From positions 1 to 64,000 of the forward strand of contig CADEFT010000033.1 in assembly GCA_902826685.1 (NCBI GenBank): a stretch of DNA of 64,000 nt. The letters run 5' to 3'. A program made the translations under genes and the position numbers. The notes under the pieces are model-generated. The model saw only the letters and a program-made list of their open reading frames with translations. It searched no databases and had not been told where the DNA came from. Numbering within the stretch: position 1 is the stretch's first letter; the number at the start of each line of letters is the position of its first letter. The DNA is from an uncultured Acidobacteriota bacterium (GTDB lineage Bacteria; Acidobacteriota; Terriglobia; Bryobacterales; Bryobacteraceae). This document shows positions 19,001-26,668 of the stretch, one piece after another.

Positions 19001-19481
19001 ATTGCACGCCAGGAGTCAGCACGGCGAGGCTGGCGAAGTTGCGGCCAAGCAGCGGCAGTTCGAGCACGCGTTTCTGTTCGACCGTGGTGCCTACCGACGC
19101 ATCGTCCGTTTTCAATTCCACGCCGGCGGCGACGACTTCCACTTTTTCGCTCGCCTGGCCGACATCGAGCAGGAAGTTGACCCGTGCCTTCTGCTGCAAC
19201 TCGACGTTGATGCCGGTCTTGGTTTGTGTTTTGAACCCGGGCATCTCGGCGGTTACGGTAAATTCGCCGATCTCGATGAAGGGGAAACTGTAATTGCCGT
19301 CGGAATTGGTAACAGCCTGCCGCCGTTCGCCGGTGGCGACGCGCAGCAGGGTAAGTTTGGTGTTGGGCACCACGGCTCCTGAGCCGTCGGTAACGGTGCC
19401 TAAAACTTCGGTGGAGGTGGTTTGAGCCAAGGCCGGAACGGCCCAGATCACAAAGGCGCAGCAGTTCAGGAAACGCTTCAC
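16044..19481 (-). CDS. Oar-like TonB-dependent outer-membrane receptor
   Basis: A 1145-residue receptor starting at GTG, preceded by AAGGGGG six to seven bases upstream. The signal peptide ends near Ala-Leu-Ala-Gln at residue 20. A carboxypeptidase-regulatory-like domain (about 25-110) has Gly-Thr-Val-Thr-Asp-Gly-Ser-Gly-Ala-Val-Val-Pro. The plug region carries Glu-Leu-Pro-Leu-Leu-Gly-Arg-Asn-Phe, a signature of acidobacterial Oar-like receptors. The rest is a long barrel ending in Lys-Ile-Tyr-Phe. It follows pyrF by 28 bases on the same strand, with a TATACT-like element (19504-19509, minus strand) in that gap. The SLOG-type gene follows within 12 bases. The ligand is unknown. Confidence 0.9.
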   Translation of the reverse strand: MKRFLNCCAFVIWAVPALAQTTSTEVLGTVTDGSGAVVPNTKLTLLRVATGERRQAVTNSDGNYSFPFIEIGEFTVTAEMPGFKTQTKTGINVELQQKARVNFLLDVGQASEKVEVVAAGVELKTDDASVGTTVEQKRVLELPLLGRNFASLAVLTPGVQYGTRMGLNGQSTGAFPFPGAAAALSANGQRDANQRITMDGVVATEPLVNQAMFNPSIDAVEEIKVSTGSYSAEYGHNNGAVVQIALKSGTNRFRGTVFNFLRNDVLDARDYFLNFQTPAGTPERKKNALRRNQFGLWMAGPVLLPKIYNGKDRTFWSFNYEGVREMQESVQEGFFAPEAFRRGDFSALLTPLIRDGRPVRSPTIIYDPMTGEPFRDADGRINNIIPASRINANAQRILNTYLPLPQFEPADLLDVNTRRGVPMVLGQNQYFARVDHNFSGSDRIFVRYALQRSQYDRDSFNPNFPTIFHVRAHNVAFQHLHIFSPRTLNEFRAGFNKTNHDQLNRRTYTDFDPDSLGVGQFRVATDSNRKFSALETGIPNLGVIPGDAGARIDLNGIYQFSDNLSLTRGNHTFKTGIEYLRYGLDRAAANVPLGSLTCCEGGYGLAGWLMGYPSASSTAEGLLWTAPRQNRWGAYFLDEWKVTRKFTANIGLRWDFFQVPHDVNRTWRTLRLDVLSRATDGRQLPTVVPGPGEDYSFFETDNRYFMPRIGLAYRATDKWVFRTGFGWFANAQQLNNFTILNLQPPKSGTFGFNQVTDTALVIPVAYGGQNYNIQTRRFRNPAQALTLNNPFPGQGTAAARTNLLMFPRENKASSVVQWSFDIQRSLPWNTLLTVGYVGSKTSHLDNSVPNFNNPDPSTDTDFQSRRPYQAYVSQGEGDAARLMGNIRFLDSYANGSYHGLQTQVQKRYSSGVTIGLSYVYSKALGEGYGRNDPSGDVNATYQNPRNRRADRTRYGFDVTHNAVLNYVYDLPFFKSLKGPAGALLAGWQSSGIVTIRTGFPYSLAGGNLNTGSGTYPDRIGDGRLPADQRSRQLWFDPTAFRRTDCNIPNRADLCHYGNAGNGILVSPGGNEWNLSLGKNWVIQERYRLQFRAEAFNAFNTPQFGRPNGLGWATLDSIVPDAPRVGEIRALRSPMRIFQMGLKIYF

Positions 19482-19509
19482 TTGCGACCCCCTTAGGGGT
19501 GTGAGTATA

Positions 19510-20193
19510 TCATTCCGCGGAGATCTCGCGCAGGATTCGCTGTGCCTCGGCTTGTGGATCTTCGGCGCGGGTGATCTGGCGTCCGATGACCAGATAACTG
19601 GCGCCAGACTCGATCGCCTCCCGAGGCGTGGCGACGCGTTTCTGGTCGCCCTTACCCGACCCGGCCGACCGCACCCCGGGCGTTACGATGACCGCTTCGG
19701 GACCTAGCGTCTGGCGCACGCGCGCCGCTTCGAGCGGCGAGCAGACTACGCCGTCTATGCCCGCCGCCTTGGCGTTGGCCACGCGCAGGGCCACCAGATC
19801 TTCCACCTTGCAGGGATAGCCCATGTCGGTCAGATCGCTTTCATCGAAGCTGGTGAGCACGGTGACGCCCAGAATTTTCAAGGCGCTCGATCCGCGTCCC
19901 TCCACCGCCGCCCGCATGACGGCTTTGCTGCCGTGCACGGTCAGCAGTTGGACGCCCTTCTGGGCCACCTGCGTGGTGGCGCGCTTGACCGTCTCCGGAA
20001 TGTCGTAGAACTTCAGATCGAGGAACACCTGGCGGCCTTCGGCGATCAACTGTTCCACGAAGCCGGTGCCGGCCGATGCGTACAGTTCCATGCCGACTTT
20101 GTAGAAGTTGACGGAGTCGCCCAAACGGCGAATCAGGTGGCGCGCATCGGCCGCCGAGGTAACGTCCAGCGCCACGATGATGGGATTCTTCAT
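19510..20193 (-). CDS. pyrF: orotidine-5'-phosphate decarboxylase
   Basis: A 227-residue enzyme catalysing the last step of UMP synthesis, OMP to UMP plus CO2, in the cytoplasm. The N-terminal Ile-Val-Ala-Leu-Asp-Val is the first barrel strand. The catalytic Asp-x-Lys-x-x-Asp is seen as Asp-Leu-Lys-Phe-Tyr-Asp-Ile-Pro, then Thr-Val-His-Gly and Thr-Pro-Gly-Val-Arg at the phosphate end, and Leu-Val-Ile-Gly-Arg-Gln-Ile. The ATG at 20193 overlaps the stop of selD by four bases (ATGA), so I rejected the longer frame that reads back into selD. Length matches the usual bacterial group I enzyme. Confidence 0.95.
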   Translation of the reverse strand: MKNPIIVALDVTSAADARHLIRRLGDSVNFYKVGMELYASAGTGFVEQLIAEGRQVFLDLKFYDIPETVKRATTQVAQKGVQLLTVHGSKAVMRAAVEGRGSSALKILGVTVLTSFDESDLTDMGYPCKVEDLVALRVANAKAAGIDGVVCSPLEAARVRQTLGPEAVIVTPGVRSAGSGKGDQKRVATPREAIESGASYLVIGRQITRAEDPQAEAQRILREISAE

Positions 20194-21212
20194 ACGATAC
20201 GGATCGCCTTCTCCCGCCGTTCCACCACCCGGCCGATGATCCTGCCCGCTGGAAAGAGGTCGAGGAACCGCCCGGCATCGGCGGCCGGAAGGGAAACCAG
20301 CAGACCGCCGGAAGTTTGCGGATCGTACAGCAGCGTCTCCAGTTCGGAAGCCACACCGGGCATGACTTCCACGTCGCACGCGGCGAATTCGCGATTGTTC
20401 TTGAGGCCACCGGGCAGGGCGCCCGCCAAAGCGCACTCGCGAGCGCCGTCGAGCAGCGGAACCTCGCCGGCGAACACCTCCAGCGTAACCTTGGATCCTA
20501 ATGCCATTTCCCGGGCGTGGCCGGCCAATCCGAAGCCGGTAATATCGGTACAACCGTTGACGGTCAACCCTTGCAAGGCCGCCGCCGCCGGGCCATTTAA
20601 GGTTAACATCGATTCGACTGCAGTCTGGATATCGGTTTCCTGTATCATTCCTCGCTTTAAAGCCGTGGCCAGAACCCCAGTCCCGATGCGCTTGGTGAAC
20701 ACCAGAGTGTCGCCCACACGGGCCCCGGCGTTGGTCCAGATGCGGGATGGGTGAATTAACCCAGTGACCGAGTAGCCGAACTTGATTTCTTCGTCGGCCA
20801 CGCTATGGCCGCCGAGGATGGCGCATCCGGCTTCCTTCATCTTGGCGGCGCCGCCGAGCAGGATGTTCCGCAGCACTTCGGTGCCGCCCTTGGCGGGCCA
20901 GGCGACGATGGAAAGCGCGGTCACCGGACGGCCGCCCATGGCGTAGACGTCGCTCAGGGAATTGGCGGCGGCGATTGCTCCGTAAGTGTATGGATCGTCA
21001 ACGATTGGCGTGAAAAAATCGACCGTCTGCACCAGGGCACACGTGTCGTCCAGCCGGTAAACACCGGCATCGTCGGACGTGTCAAATCCCACCAGAACGT
21101 TGGCGTCGCCTGAGCGGGGCAGCCCGCTCAACACCTGGTCCAAAACCTTTGGACTCAGCTTAGACGCTCAACCGGCGGCCTTGACATGCGCTGTGAGCCG
21201 GACCGTGGACAT
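20190..21212 (-). CDS. selD: selenide, water dikinase; selenoprotein with in-frame TGA (Sec)
   Basis: SelD makes selenophosphate from selenide and ATP, the selenium donor for selenocysteine and selenouridine. A naive reading starts at TTG 21143 and gives 317 residues without the catalytic segment. Reading back through an in-frame TGA at 21170-21168 to ATG 21212 gives 340 residues, the usual size. The restored N-terminus has Val-Lys-Ala-Ala-Gly-Sec-Ala-Ser-Lys-Leu-Ser-Pro-Lys-Val-Leu, with Sec15 and Lys18 spaced exactly like Cys17 and Lys20 of the E. coli enzyme. An in-frame TAA lies four codons before the ATG, so there is no longer start. Asp-Asp-Ala-Gly-Val-Tyr and Gly-Gly-His-Ser, family ATP-site motifs, follow. 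pyrF overlaps its stop. Confidence 0.9.
21135..21158 (-). promoter_or_regulatory. bacterial SECIS-like hairpin downstream of the selD TGA codon
   Basis: On the minus strand, GTCCAAA (21154-21148) pairs perfectly with TTTGGAC (21144-21138) around a three-base loop GGT. The stem extends by CTG/CAG (21158-21156 with 21137-21135) past one bulged A. The loop begins 21 bases after the TGA, within the range reported for bacterial SECIS elements, and holds the G and U expected for SelB contact. The hairpin lies inside the coding sequence, as in other bacteria. Confidence 0.8.
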
Positions 21213-21238
21213 CGCTTCAGTTTAGCGTGGCAACCGAA

Positions 21239-22546
21239 ATGCACCGTTGGGTTCCAGTGCTGAAAGATAAACTCTCTCCTCTTGTGTACTTTTCCAACAA
21301 CTGGATCAGCCGCACCGGCGTGTTCCTGGTCACCGCGGCGGGCATCACCTGGTTGTTTCTCCTGCCTGCCTATTTCGGGGGCCACGCGGCTGGCGCCTAC
21401 ATCGGCATACTGTTGTTCCTGCTCATTCCGATGGCTTTCTTTGCCGGCCTGGGGCTGATACCGCTGGGAATCCTAGTCAAGCGGCGTAGAACGGGGGGTG
21501 TGACGAGTCCGCCGGGCGCGGATCTGCGAAAGATGGCGTCCTTCGTCGCGATCGTGACGGTGGCCAACATCATGATCGGCAGCAATCTCAGCTATCGGGC
21601 CGTGGAGCACATGGAGGGAGTCGAATTCTGCGGCGCCACCTGCCACGTGATGAAGCCCGAGTTTACGGCCTACAAAATCTCCGCGCATTCCAGGGTGCCG
21701 TGCGTGGATTGTCATGTGGGGCCGGGCGCCAGTGGGTTCGTACAAAGCAAGCTTGCGGGGGTGCATCAATTGATCGGGGTGACCTTCAACAGCTTCGAGC
21801 GGCCGATTCCCACGCCGGTGCGCAATCTGCCATCCGCCCGCGAGACCTGCGGGAAGTGCCACGGGCGGGATGGCGACAACAACAGCCGGCTGCGCGTGTT
21901 CCCGCACTTTGACGATCGGGGCGCGGAAACCAGGAGCGCTTTGCTGATGCGCATCGGGTCGATTCACGGCGCGCACCGCAAGGTTCGTTTCCGCGCCGCG
22001 GACACTCAACGTCAGGTCATCCCCTGGATGGAATCGTCCCGGACCTTCCGCGATACCAAGTTCACCGGGGCGATCGAAGGGTTGGAAGCGCGGGAGATGG
22101 ACTGCCTCGATTGCCACAACCGGCCGAGCCACACGTTCGAGGTGCCGGAGCGGGCGCTGGACGCCGCCCTGGCGGCCCGCCGCATTCGAGCGGACCTTCC
22201 GGGCATCCGTCCGAGGGCTCTGGAAGCGATGAAGAAGCGGTATGGCAGCACCGCGGAGGCAGAGGCCGCGATTCCAGCCGCGCTCGATAAGGCCTACGGC
22301 CAAGCCGTTTCCGCCGAGGTGCTGGCCATCTGGCGGCGCAACGTGTTTCCAGAGATGAAGGTGGAGTGGGGCACTTACCCCAACAACATCGGGCACAACG
22401 ATTATCCTGGCTGCTTCCGCTGCCATGACGACAGCCATAAGGATCCGGCCGGCAAGGCGCTGGGGCAGGATTGCAATTCCTGCCACCAGTTGCTTGCCAT
22501 GGAAGAGAAATCGCCGAAGATCCTCTCCGACCTGGGAGTGGAATAG
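21239..22546 (+). CDS. NapC/NirT-type membrane-anchored multihaem c-type cytochrome
   Basis: About 435 residues from the ATG at 21239; a GTG at 21227 would add four. Three hydrophobic segments (roughly residues 25-45, 55-80 and 105-120) anchor it in the inner membrane. The periplasmic part carries haem motifs Cys-Val-Asp-Cys-His, Cys-Gly-Lys-Cys-His, Cys-Leu-Asp-Cys-His, Cys-Phe-Arg-Cys-His and Cys-Asn-Ser-Cys-His, plus an odd Cys-Gly-Ala-Thr-Cys-His with three residues between the cysteines. Such proteins take electrons from quinol to periplasmic partners. The gene converges on the OmcA/MtrC-like gene with one base between stops, which supports a role as quinol oxidase for that chain. Confidence 0.85.
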   Translation: MHRWVPVLKDKLSPLVYFSNNWISRTGVFLVTAAGITWLFLLPAYFGGHAAGAYIGILLFLLIPMAFFAGLGLIPLGILVKRRRTGGVTSPPGADLRKMASFVAIVTVANIMIGSNLSYRAVEHMEGVEFCGATCHVMKPEFTAYKISAHSRVPCVDCHVGPGASGFVQSKLAGVHQLIGVTFNSFERPIPTPVRNLPSARETCGKCHGRDGDNNSRLRVFPHFDDRGAETRSALLMRIGSIHGAHRKVRFRAADTQRQVIPWMESSRTFRDTKFTGAIEGLEAREMDCLDCHNRPSHTFEVPERALDAALAARRIRADLPGIRPRALEAMKKRYGSTAEAEAAIPAALDKAYGQAVSAEVLAIWRRNVFPEMKVEWGTYPNNIGHNDYPGCFRCHDDSHKDPAGKALGQDCNSCHQLLAMEEKSPKILSDLGVE

Positions 22547-22547
22547 A

Positions 22548-24575
22548 CTACCGGGCGTGTACGCGGTCGACCGAGAACTGGCTGCTGGACCCGTGACAGG
22601 TGGCGCAGCTTTCGCCGATCGCGTTGCTGTTAATGGACACGTGAGCGGCGGCGGAGCGCGAGGCATGGCAGCCGGTGCAGGCGGCGGACTCGGGTCCGGG
22701 GGTGGTGAGATAGCCGCGCGGGTCCTGCACCGGCAGCAATCCGTTATCGAGCGGGAGTTGCTGCGAGTTGTTGACGTGGCAGGAATCGCACTGCTGGCGG
22801 ATGCCGGGATAGCCGGCCTGGTTGTAGTTGTGCTCCACATTGCCGAAGCCGAAGATGGAGAATTCGCGCGTTTGCAGATTGCCGCTGTGGATGCGGTGGA
22901 TCATGCTGGCGAAGTTCACCGATTCGGCGGGGTTGCGGGCGGCCGGACGCCGGGCCGCGTCGGTCTGGTTCGGATTGTGGCAGAGCACGCACTGTTCGAT
23001 CTGGTTGCGGTTGGAGCCATGCAGCGAGAGGAATTCGTGACAGGCGTTGCACTTCTGAACCGCGACCACCTGGCGGCGGGCTTCAACCGCGCCACCGCCG
23101 GTGGCGAACGTGCGGGTGACGTTGAGGCCGGCGTCGCGCACGGTTAGCTCGCGCCGCGTGCCCGCTAGCAATGTGGCATTGCGATAGCCTTCCATGCCGA
23201 TGGTGAACGATCCGCTGGCGGTAGCGGGAATCGACGCGGCGAAGGTATGGGTGTAGCGGCCGCCACCGGCATCGGCTGCCGTGCGGGCGCTCTCGGAGAC
23301 ATAACTTGAGTAATCCGAAGCCGGGCCGGCGAGGATGAGCGACAGCGACGTCATATCGGCGGGCGCGATCGATTCCCCGGCTTTGTTCTTCAACGTGAAG
23401 GTGACGCGCGGCCGGCGGCCCGCCACACCATCTTCCACCGACACGATCTCGAACCGGACTCCGGGCAGGGATGGCGCGCGCTCGGGTGTGACATGGGCGC
23501 CCGCGATGGAGGCATCGAACTCGCTTTCCCCTTGCGGGATGTGGCAATTGGCGCATCGGCTGTCGTTGGGTTGCGGGAGGTCGACGTGATTCTCACCGGT
23601 GGCGAAGTTCACGTTGTCATGACAGGAGCCGCAGGCGGCGCGGCTTGGTTTGGTCAGATGCGCCTGCGCCTGGGCGGGCCGGTTGGCGCCGGTGAGCCGC
23701 GTGTCGTGACAGGTGACGCATTCCCGCGCGCCGGCGATGAACTCCACTTTGTCGTAGCAATGCTCGGTATTGGCGTTGCCGATGATGCAGTACTTGCCGC
23801 CAGCGGCATTGGAGGGCAGTTCCCGGCCCATGTGGATCTTGTGGATCATCTGGGGCAGGTCGACCGTATTGCCGGTATCGGGGTCGGTGGTTTGCGGCGT
23901 GTGGCACATCACGCAGCCTTCCACGCTACGGCGCGCGCCGCCGTGGAAACCGATCTCGGTGTGGCACTTGTTGCAGGTGGCCGTCCGCACGATGTCGCGC
24001 GTTTTCACCACCGCGCCTCCCGCCGGTACCCAGGAATAGACGGTATCGAAGTAGTTGACTCCCAGGTCGAACTCGGTGAGATTGCGATTGGAATAGATCA
24101 GGACCGAATGCGTGGCCGTACGGTCGAACCCGGCGGGCAGCTTTGTGCCGAACGTATACGCGTATTGGCCTTCGGCCAGGCGTTCATAGCGCCCGCCGGT
24201 ATCGGCCGCCGCTTGCAGTGCGGCTTTTCCATTGATGGTGCTGGTTTGTGTGCGCGTGGTGTAGGCCACGTATTGGTCGCTATCGGCGGGGATGCGCGCC
24301 AGTACGAAGCTGGTACCAATCACGCCGGGTGTAACAATGCCTTCGCGGTCGAGCGGCAGCCCGCGCGGATCGCTGAGCTGAAACACCGCGCGGACCGTTC
24401 CGTCGGCGGCGGCTTCCACGCGCGCGACCTGAATCCGCAGCCCGGGGCGGACGAAGTTCACGGTGCGCTCACTGGCGTAGCTTGCCTTTTCTGTTTTCCG
24501 GAAAAGGCCGGACGGCGCGCTGAGAAGCGCGCCGCCGACGACAACCGCGGCTAATCCAGTCAGGATGGGTTTCAT
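22548..24575 (-). CDS. OmcA/MtrC-family decahaem c-type cytochrome
   Basis: A 675-residue secreted protein with an N-terminal hydrophobic signal. I count ten Cys-x-x-Cys-His motifs: five between about residues 200 and 350 (Cys-Asn-Lys, Cys-Val-Met, Cys-Val-Thr, Cys-Gly-Ser, Cys-Ala-Asn) and five after about residue 510 (Cys-Asn-Ala, Cys-Val-Leu, Cys-Asp-Ser, Cys-Thr-Gly, Cys-Ala-Thr). Beta-sandwich-like stretches precede each pentahaem block, the layout of the OmcA/MtrC family. These cytochromes sit on the cell surface and pass electrons to minerals or other outside acceptors. No lipobox Cys is evident, so surface attachment is unclear. It starts three bases after the small cytochrome gene. 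Confidence 0.9.
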   Translation of the reverse strand: MKPILTGLAAVVVGGALLSAPSGLFRKTEKASYASERTVNFVRPGLRIQVARVEAAADGTVRAVFQLSDPRGLPLDREGIVTPGVIGTSFVLARIPADSDQYVAYTTRTQTSTINGKAALQAAADTGGRYERLAEGQYAYTFGTKLPAGFDRTATHSVLIYSNRNLTEFDLGVNYFDTVYSWVPAGGAVVKTRDIVRTATCNKCHTEIGFHGGARRSVEGCVMCHTPQTTDPDTGNTVDLPQMIHKIHMGRELPSNAAGGKYCIIGNANTEHCYDKVEFIAGARECVTCHDTRLTGANRPAQAQAHLTKPSRAACGSCHDNVNFATGENHVDLPQPNDSRCANCHIPQGESEFDASIAGAHVTPERAPSLPGVRFEIVSVEDGVAGRRPRVTFTLKNKAGESIAPADMTSLSLILAGPASDYSSYVSESARTAADAGGGRYTHTFAASIPATASGSFTIGMEGYRNATLLAGTRRELTVRDAGLNVTRTFATGGGAVEARRQVVAVQKCNACHEFLSLHGSNRNQIEQCVLCHNPNQTDAARRPAARNPAESVNFASMIHRIHSGNLQTREFSIFGFGNVEHNYNQAGYPGIRQQCDSCHVNNSQQLPLDNGLLPVQDPRGYLTTPGPESAACTGCHASRSAAAHVSINSNAIGESCATCHGSSSQFSVDRVHAR

Positions 24576-24578
24576 CGC

Positions 24579-24794
24579 TTATTTCATGCAGGCCGCGAGA
24601 TCTTTCTTCTCGCCGTAACACTTGCCCGCTTCCGTCAGTTCCTTGGCCTTCTTCTTGGCGTCAACGTGGCAGGCCTGACAGCCTTTCTTTTCTTTCTTGG
24701 AATATTCGGGTTTTCCGAAGCTGATAGAGGTGCTCATGGTGAACACCACCGCCAGCAACAGCGCCCAGATGAACATTGGCAACGTCTTCTTCAT
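24579..24794 (-). CDS. small monohaem c-type cytochrome-like protein
   Basis: A 71-residue protein from the ATG at 24794, chosen because GGAGAG lies about 8 bases upstream; an ATG at 24812 would overlap the previous gene. It has a signal peptide (residues about 1-27), a lysine-rich stretch and one haem motif, Cys-Gln-Ala-Cys-His, at 39-43. Two further cysteines lie near the C-terminus. Its place between the barrel and the surface cytochrome genes suggests it carries electrons or assists assembly in the same chain. I do not know a named family for it. Confidence 0.75.
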   Translation of the reverse strand: MKKTLPMFIWALLLAVVFTMSTSISFGKPEYSKKEKKGCQACHVDAKKKAKELTEAGKCYGEKKDLAACMK

Positions 24795-24808
24795 TTGCGA
24801 TCTCTCCT

Positions 24809-26668
24809 TCATTCGAACCTTAGCCCCACGATTCCCTGGTGGGACTGAAAACCTTCAAAGCGATAAAAGGGTTGGGCCACGCCATACCAGCGGTATTCCG
24901 CCAGCAGGGAACATCTTTTCGACACAGGCAGGGTGACCCGCGCCATTGGCTGATAAAACCGGGTTGGGCGGCTGCCACTGGAAACAAACATCGAGCCGCC
25001 GGCGCTTAACCGCGCATGCCACGTCCACCCGAGTGCGAGCGGAATACCGGCCAGCGCGGTTACCGTGTGCGCGTTCTCACGGTAAGAGGAGGTATCGCGC
25101 AGCCCGAGCGCCTGCGGTACCGCGAAAACGAGATCGGAGCGGATGGCGGAGCGGCTATACTCGCCCATCGCCTGCAGTCCCTGTCCTCCGCCCGGAAGAT
25201 ACTCAAGTCCTATGGCTTCCTGCATGCTTCGAAACTCGAAGGGCTGCAGCGGCGGCGGGTTGGAATTGTTCAGAAACTGCAGCGTTCCATAGACGCGGAC
25301 GCTTTTGGCGATCGAGTGGCGTCCGCGCAGCCGGATACGCTCGGAGTTGGTGAGGCTGGTACGGAACGGCACGCGGTTGCCGCGGGCGATCTCCACATCG
25401 GAATGGAGGGACAGGCCGCCGGCGATGCGGTAACCGGCGCCCGCCAGCGCGATATTGCGGCGCAGACCGGCGCGCTCGAACGGTTCGAGGCCGAGAAATG
25501 AGGCTCGCGCCATGCCATCGCCCCAGACGATGCGGTAGCCGCCGCGCAGCGTCAGGCGGGTGGTGGGATCGACGGCGATTTCGGTCTGCTGCTGGCTGTA
25601 GTTCCATTCCAGGCGTCCGAAGAACGGTGTTTCCGAAATCGTGGAAGCGTTGCGCATCCGATCGGTGGTCCAGGATTGGAGCAGGCGGATGCGGCTGTGG
25701 GGCCGCGCTTGGAAGCCCGCGCTGGCGGTGAGATGGGGCTGCTTGGCGGCGCCCGCCAGACGCGAGGTTTGCCCGTTGGTGAACAGAAGCGAATCGAGAT
25801 CGACGAAACGCCCGGCGGCGCTGTGCGCGTAGGAAATATCGTTGCGCGGCTGGCTGAACTGGACGGCGGCGTTGAGGTCCAGCCAATCGAAAGGCTGGGC
25901 GGTGGCGAGGCCGCGGCTGAAAACGCTGTTGCCGCGAATGCCGTAGGCTTGCACCAGGCTCGAGAGAACCAGCGGCTGGCCGAGCAACGGGGACGGCCGA
26001 TTGCCGCTCTGCGTGCCGTCGTCCTCGGTGCGCTGATCGTCTCGAAACCGGATGCCGCCTTGTTCGAGCGTCAGATGCAGCCTGCGGCGCTCCACCCGCA
26101 CGCCGCCGCGATAGAGCTCCGTACGGTCGTTCAAGAGATTGAGCACCGGGTACTCATTGCCATCGGTAACGAAATTGGTGACCCCGCGGCCCAGACCGCG
26201 GTCGCGCGTGTAGGCGAAAAACGGCATCAGGCGGCTGGCGGGCCACAACGTGAGCTCGGCTTCGGTGAAGCGGCGTTCGATATCGAACGAACGCTGACTC
26301 GTCAGCAGGCCGCGATCGAGCAAGGGATTGGCGAACGACGGCAGCGCGTTGAAATAGGCGGTGGAGCGGTGATCGACCGACAGCCGGTACCAGCGGTCGT
26401 CGCTCAGATAGCCGCGCAGCCAGGAGGAAGGATCGCCTCCCCAGCCGGCGCCGGAAAATCGCGCCTGGCGCAGCGTTTTGCGGTTGGCATCCCAGCGCGC
26501 GTTCCAGTTCAGCAGGCGCGGGCCCTGGCCCAGATTGACGACGCTGCGGTAGGCGTCCTGGCTGCCGCGGACACCGTGGTTCCAGCGCGCGCCGATCTCC
26601 GCCTCTCCGGTGAAGGGAGACTCCTGAGCCGCGGCGATCGATCCGAGCAGGAACAGGAGGTTCTTCAT
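24809..26668 (-). CDS. MtrB-like outer-membrane beta-barrel of a porin-cytochrome conduit
   Basis: A 619-residue protein from the ATG at 26668, which starts a short signal peptide ending at Ala-Ala-Gln. The body is rich in alternating polar and hydrophobic strands with many Arg, Tyr and Trp residues and ends in Leu-Arg-Phe-Glu, as expected for an outer-membrane barrel. The N-terminal Cys-x-x-Cys of Shewanella MtrB is absent. The assignment rests mainly on context: the ATG overlaps the stop of a decahaem MtrA-like gene by four bases, and a decahaem surface cytochrome gene follows. It would sheath the MtrA-like protein through the outer membrane. Confidence 0.75.
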   Translation of the reverse strand: MKNLLFLLGSIAAAQESPFTGEAEIGARWNHGVRGSQDAYRSVVNLGQGPRLLNWNARWDANRKTLRQARFSGAGWGGDPSSWLRGYLSDDRWYRLSVDHRSTAYFNALPSFANPLLDRGLLTSQRSFDIERRFTEAELTLWPASRLMPFFAYTRDRGLGRGVTNFVTDGNEYPVLNLLNDRTELYRGGVRVERRRLHLTLEQGGIRFRDDQRTEDDGTQSGNRPSPLLGQPLVLSSLVQAYGIRGNSVFSRGLATAQPFDWLDLNAAVQFSQPRNDISYAHSAAGRFVDLDSLLFTNGQTSRLAGAAKQPHLTASAGFQARPHSRIRLLQSWTTDRMRNASTISETPFFGRLEWNYSQQQTEIAVDPTTRLTLRGGYRIVWGDGMARASFLGLEPFERAGLRRNIALAGAGYRIAGGLSLHSDVEIARGNRVPFRTSLTNSERIRLRGRHSIAKSVRVYGTLQFLNNSNPPPLQPFEFRSMQEAIGLEYLPGGGQGLQAMGEYSRSAIRSDLVFAVPQALGLRDTSSYRENAHTVTALAGIPLALGWTWHARLSAGGSMFVSSGSRPTRFYQPMARVTLPVSKRCSLLAEYRWYGVAQPFYRFEGFQSHQGIVGLRFE

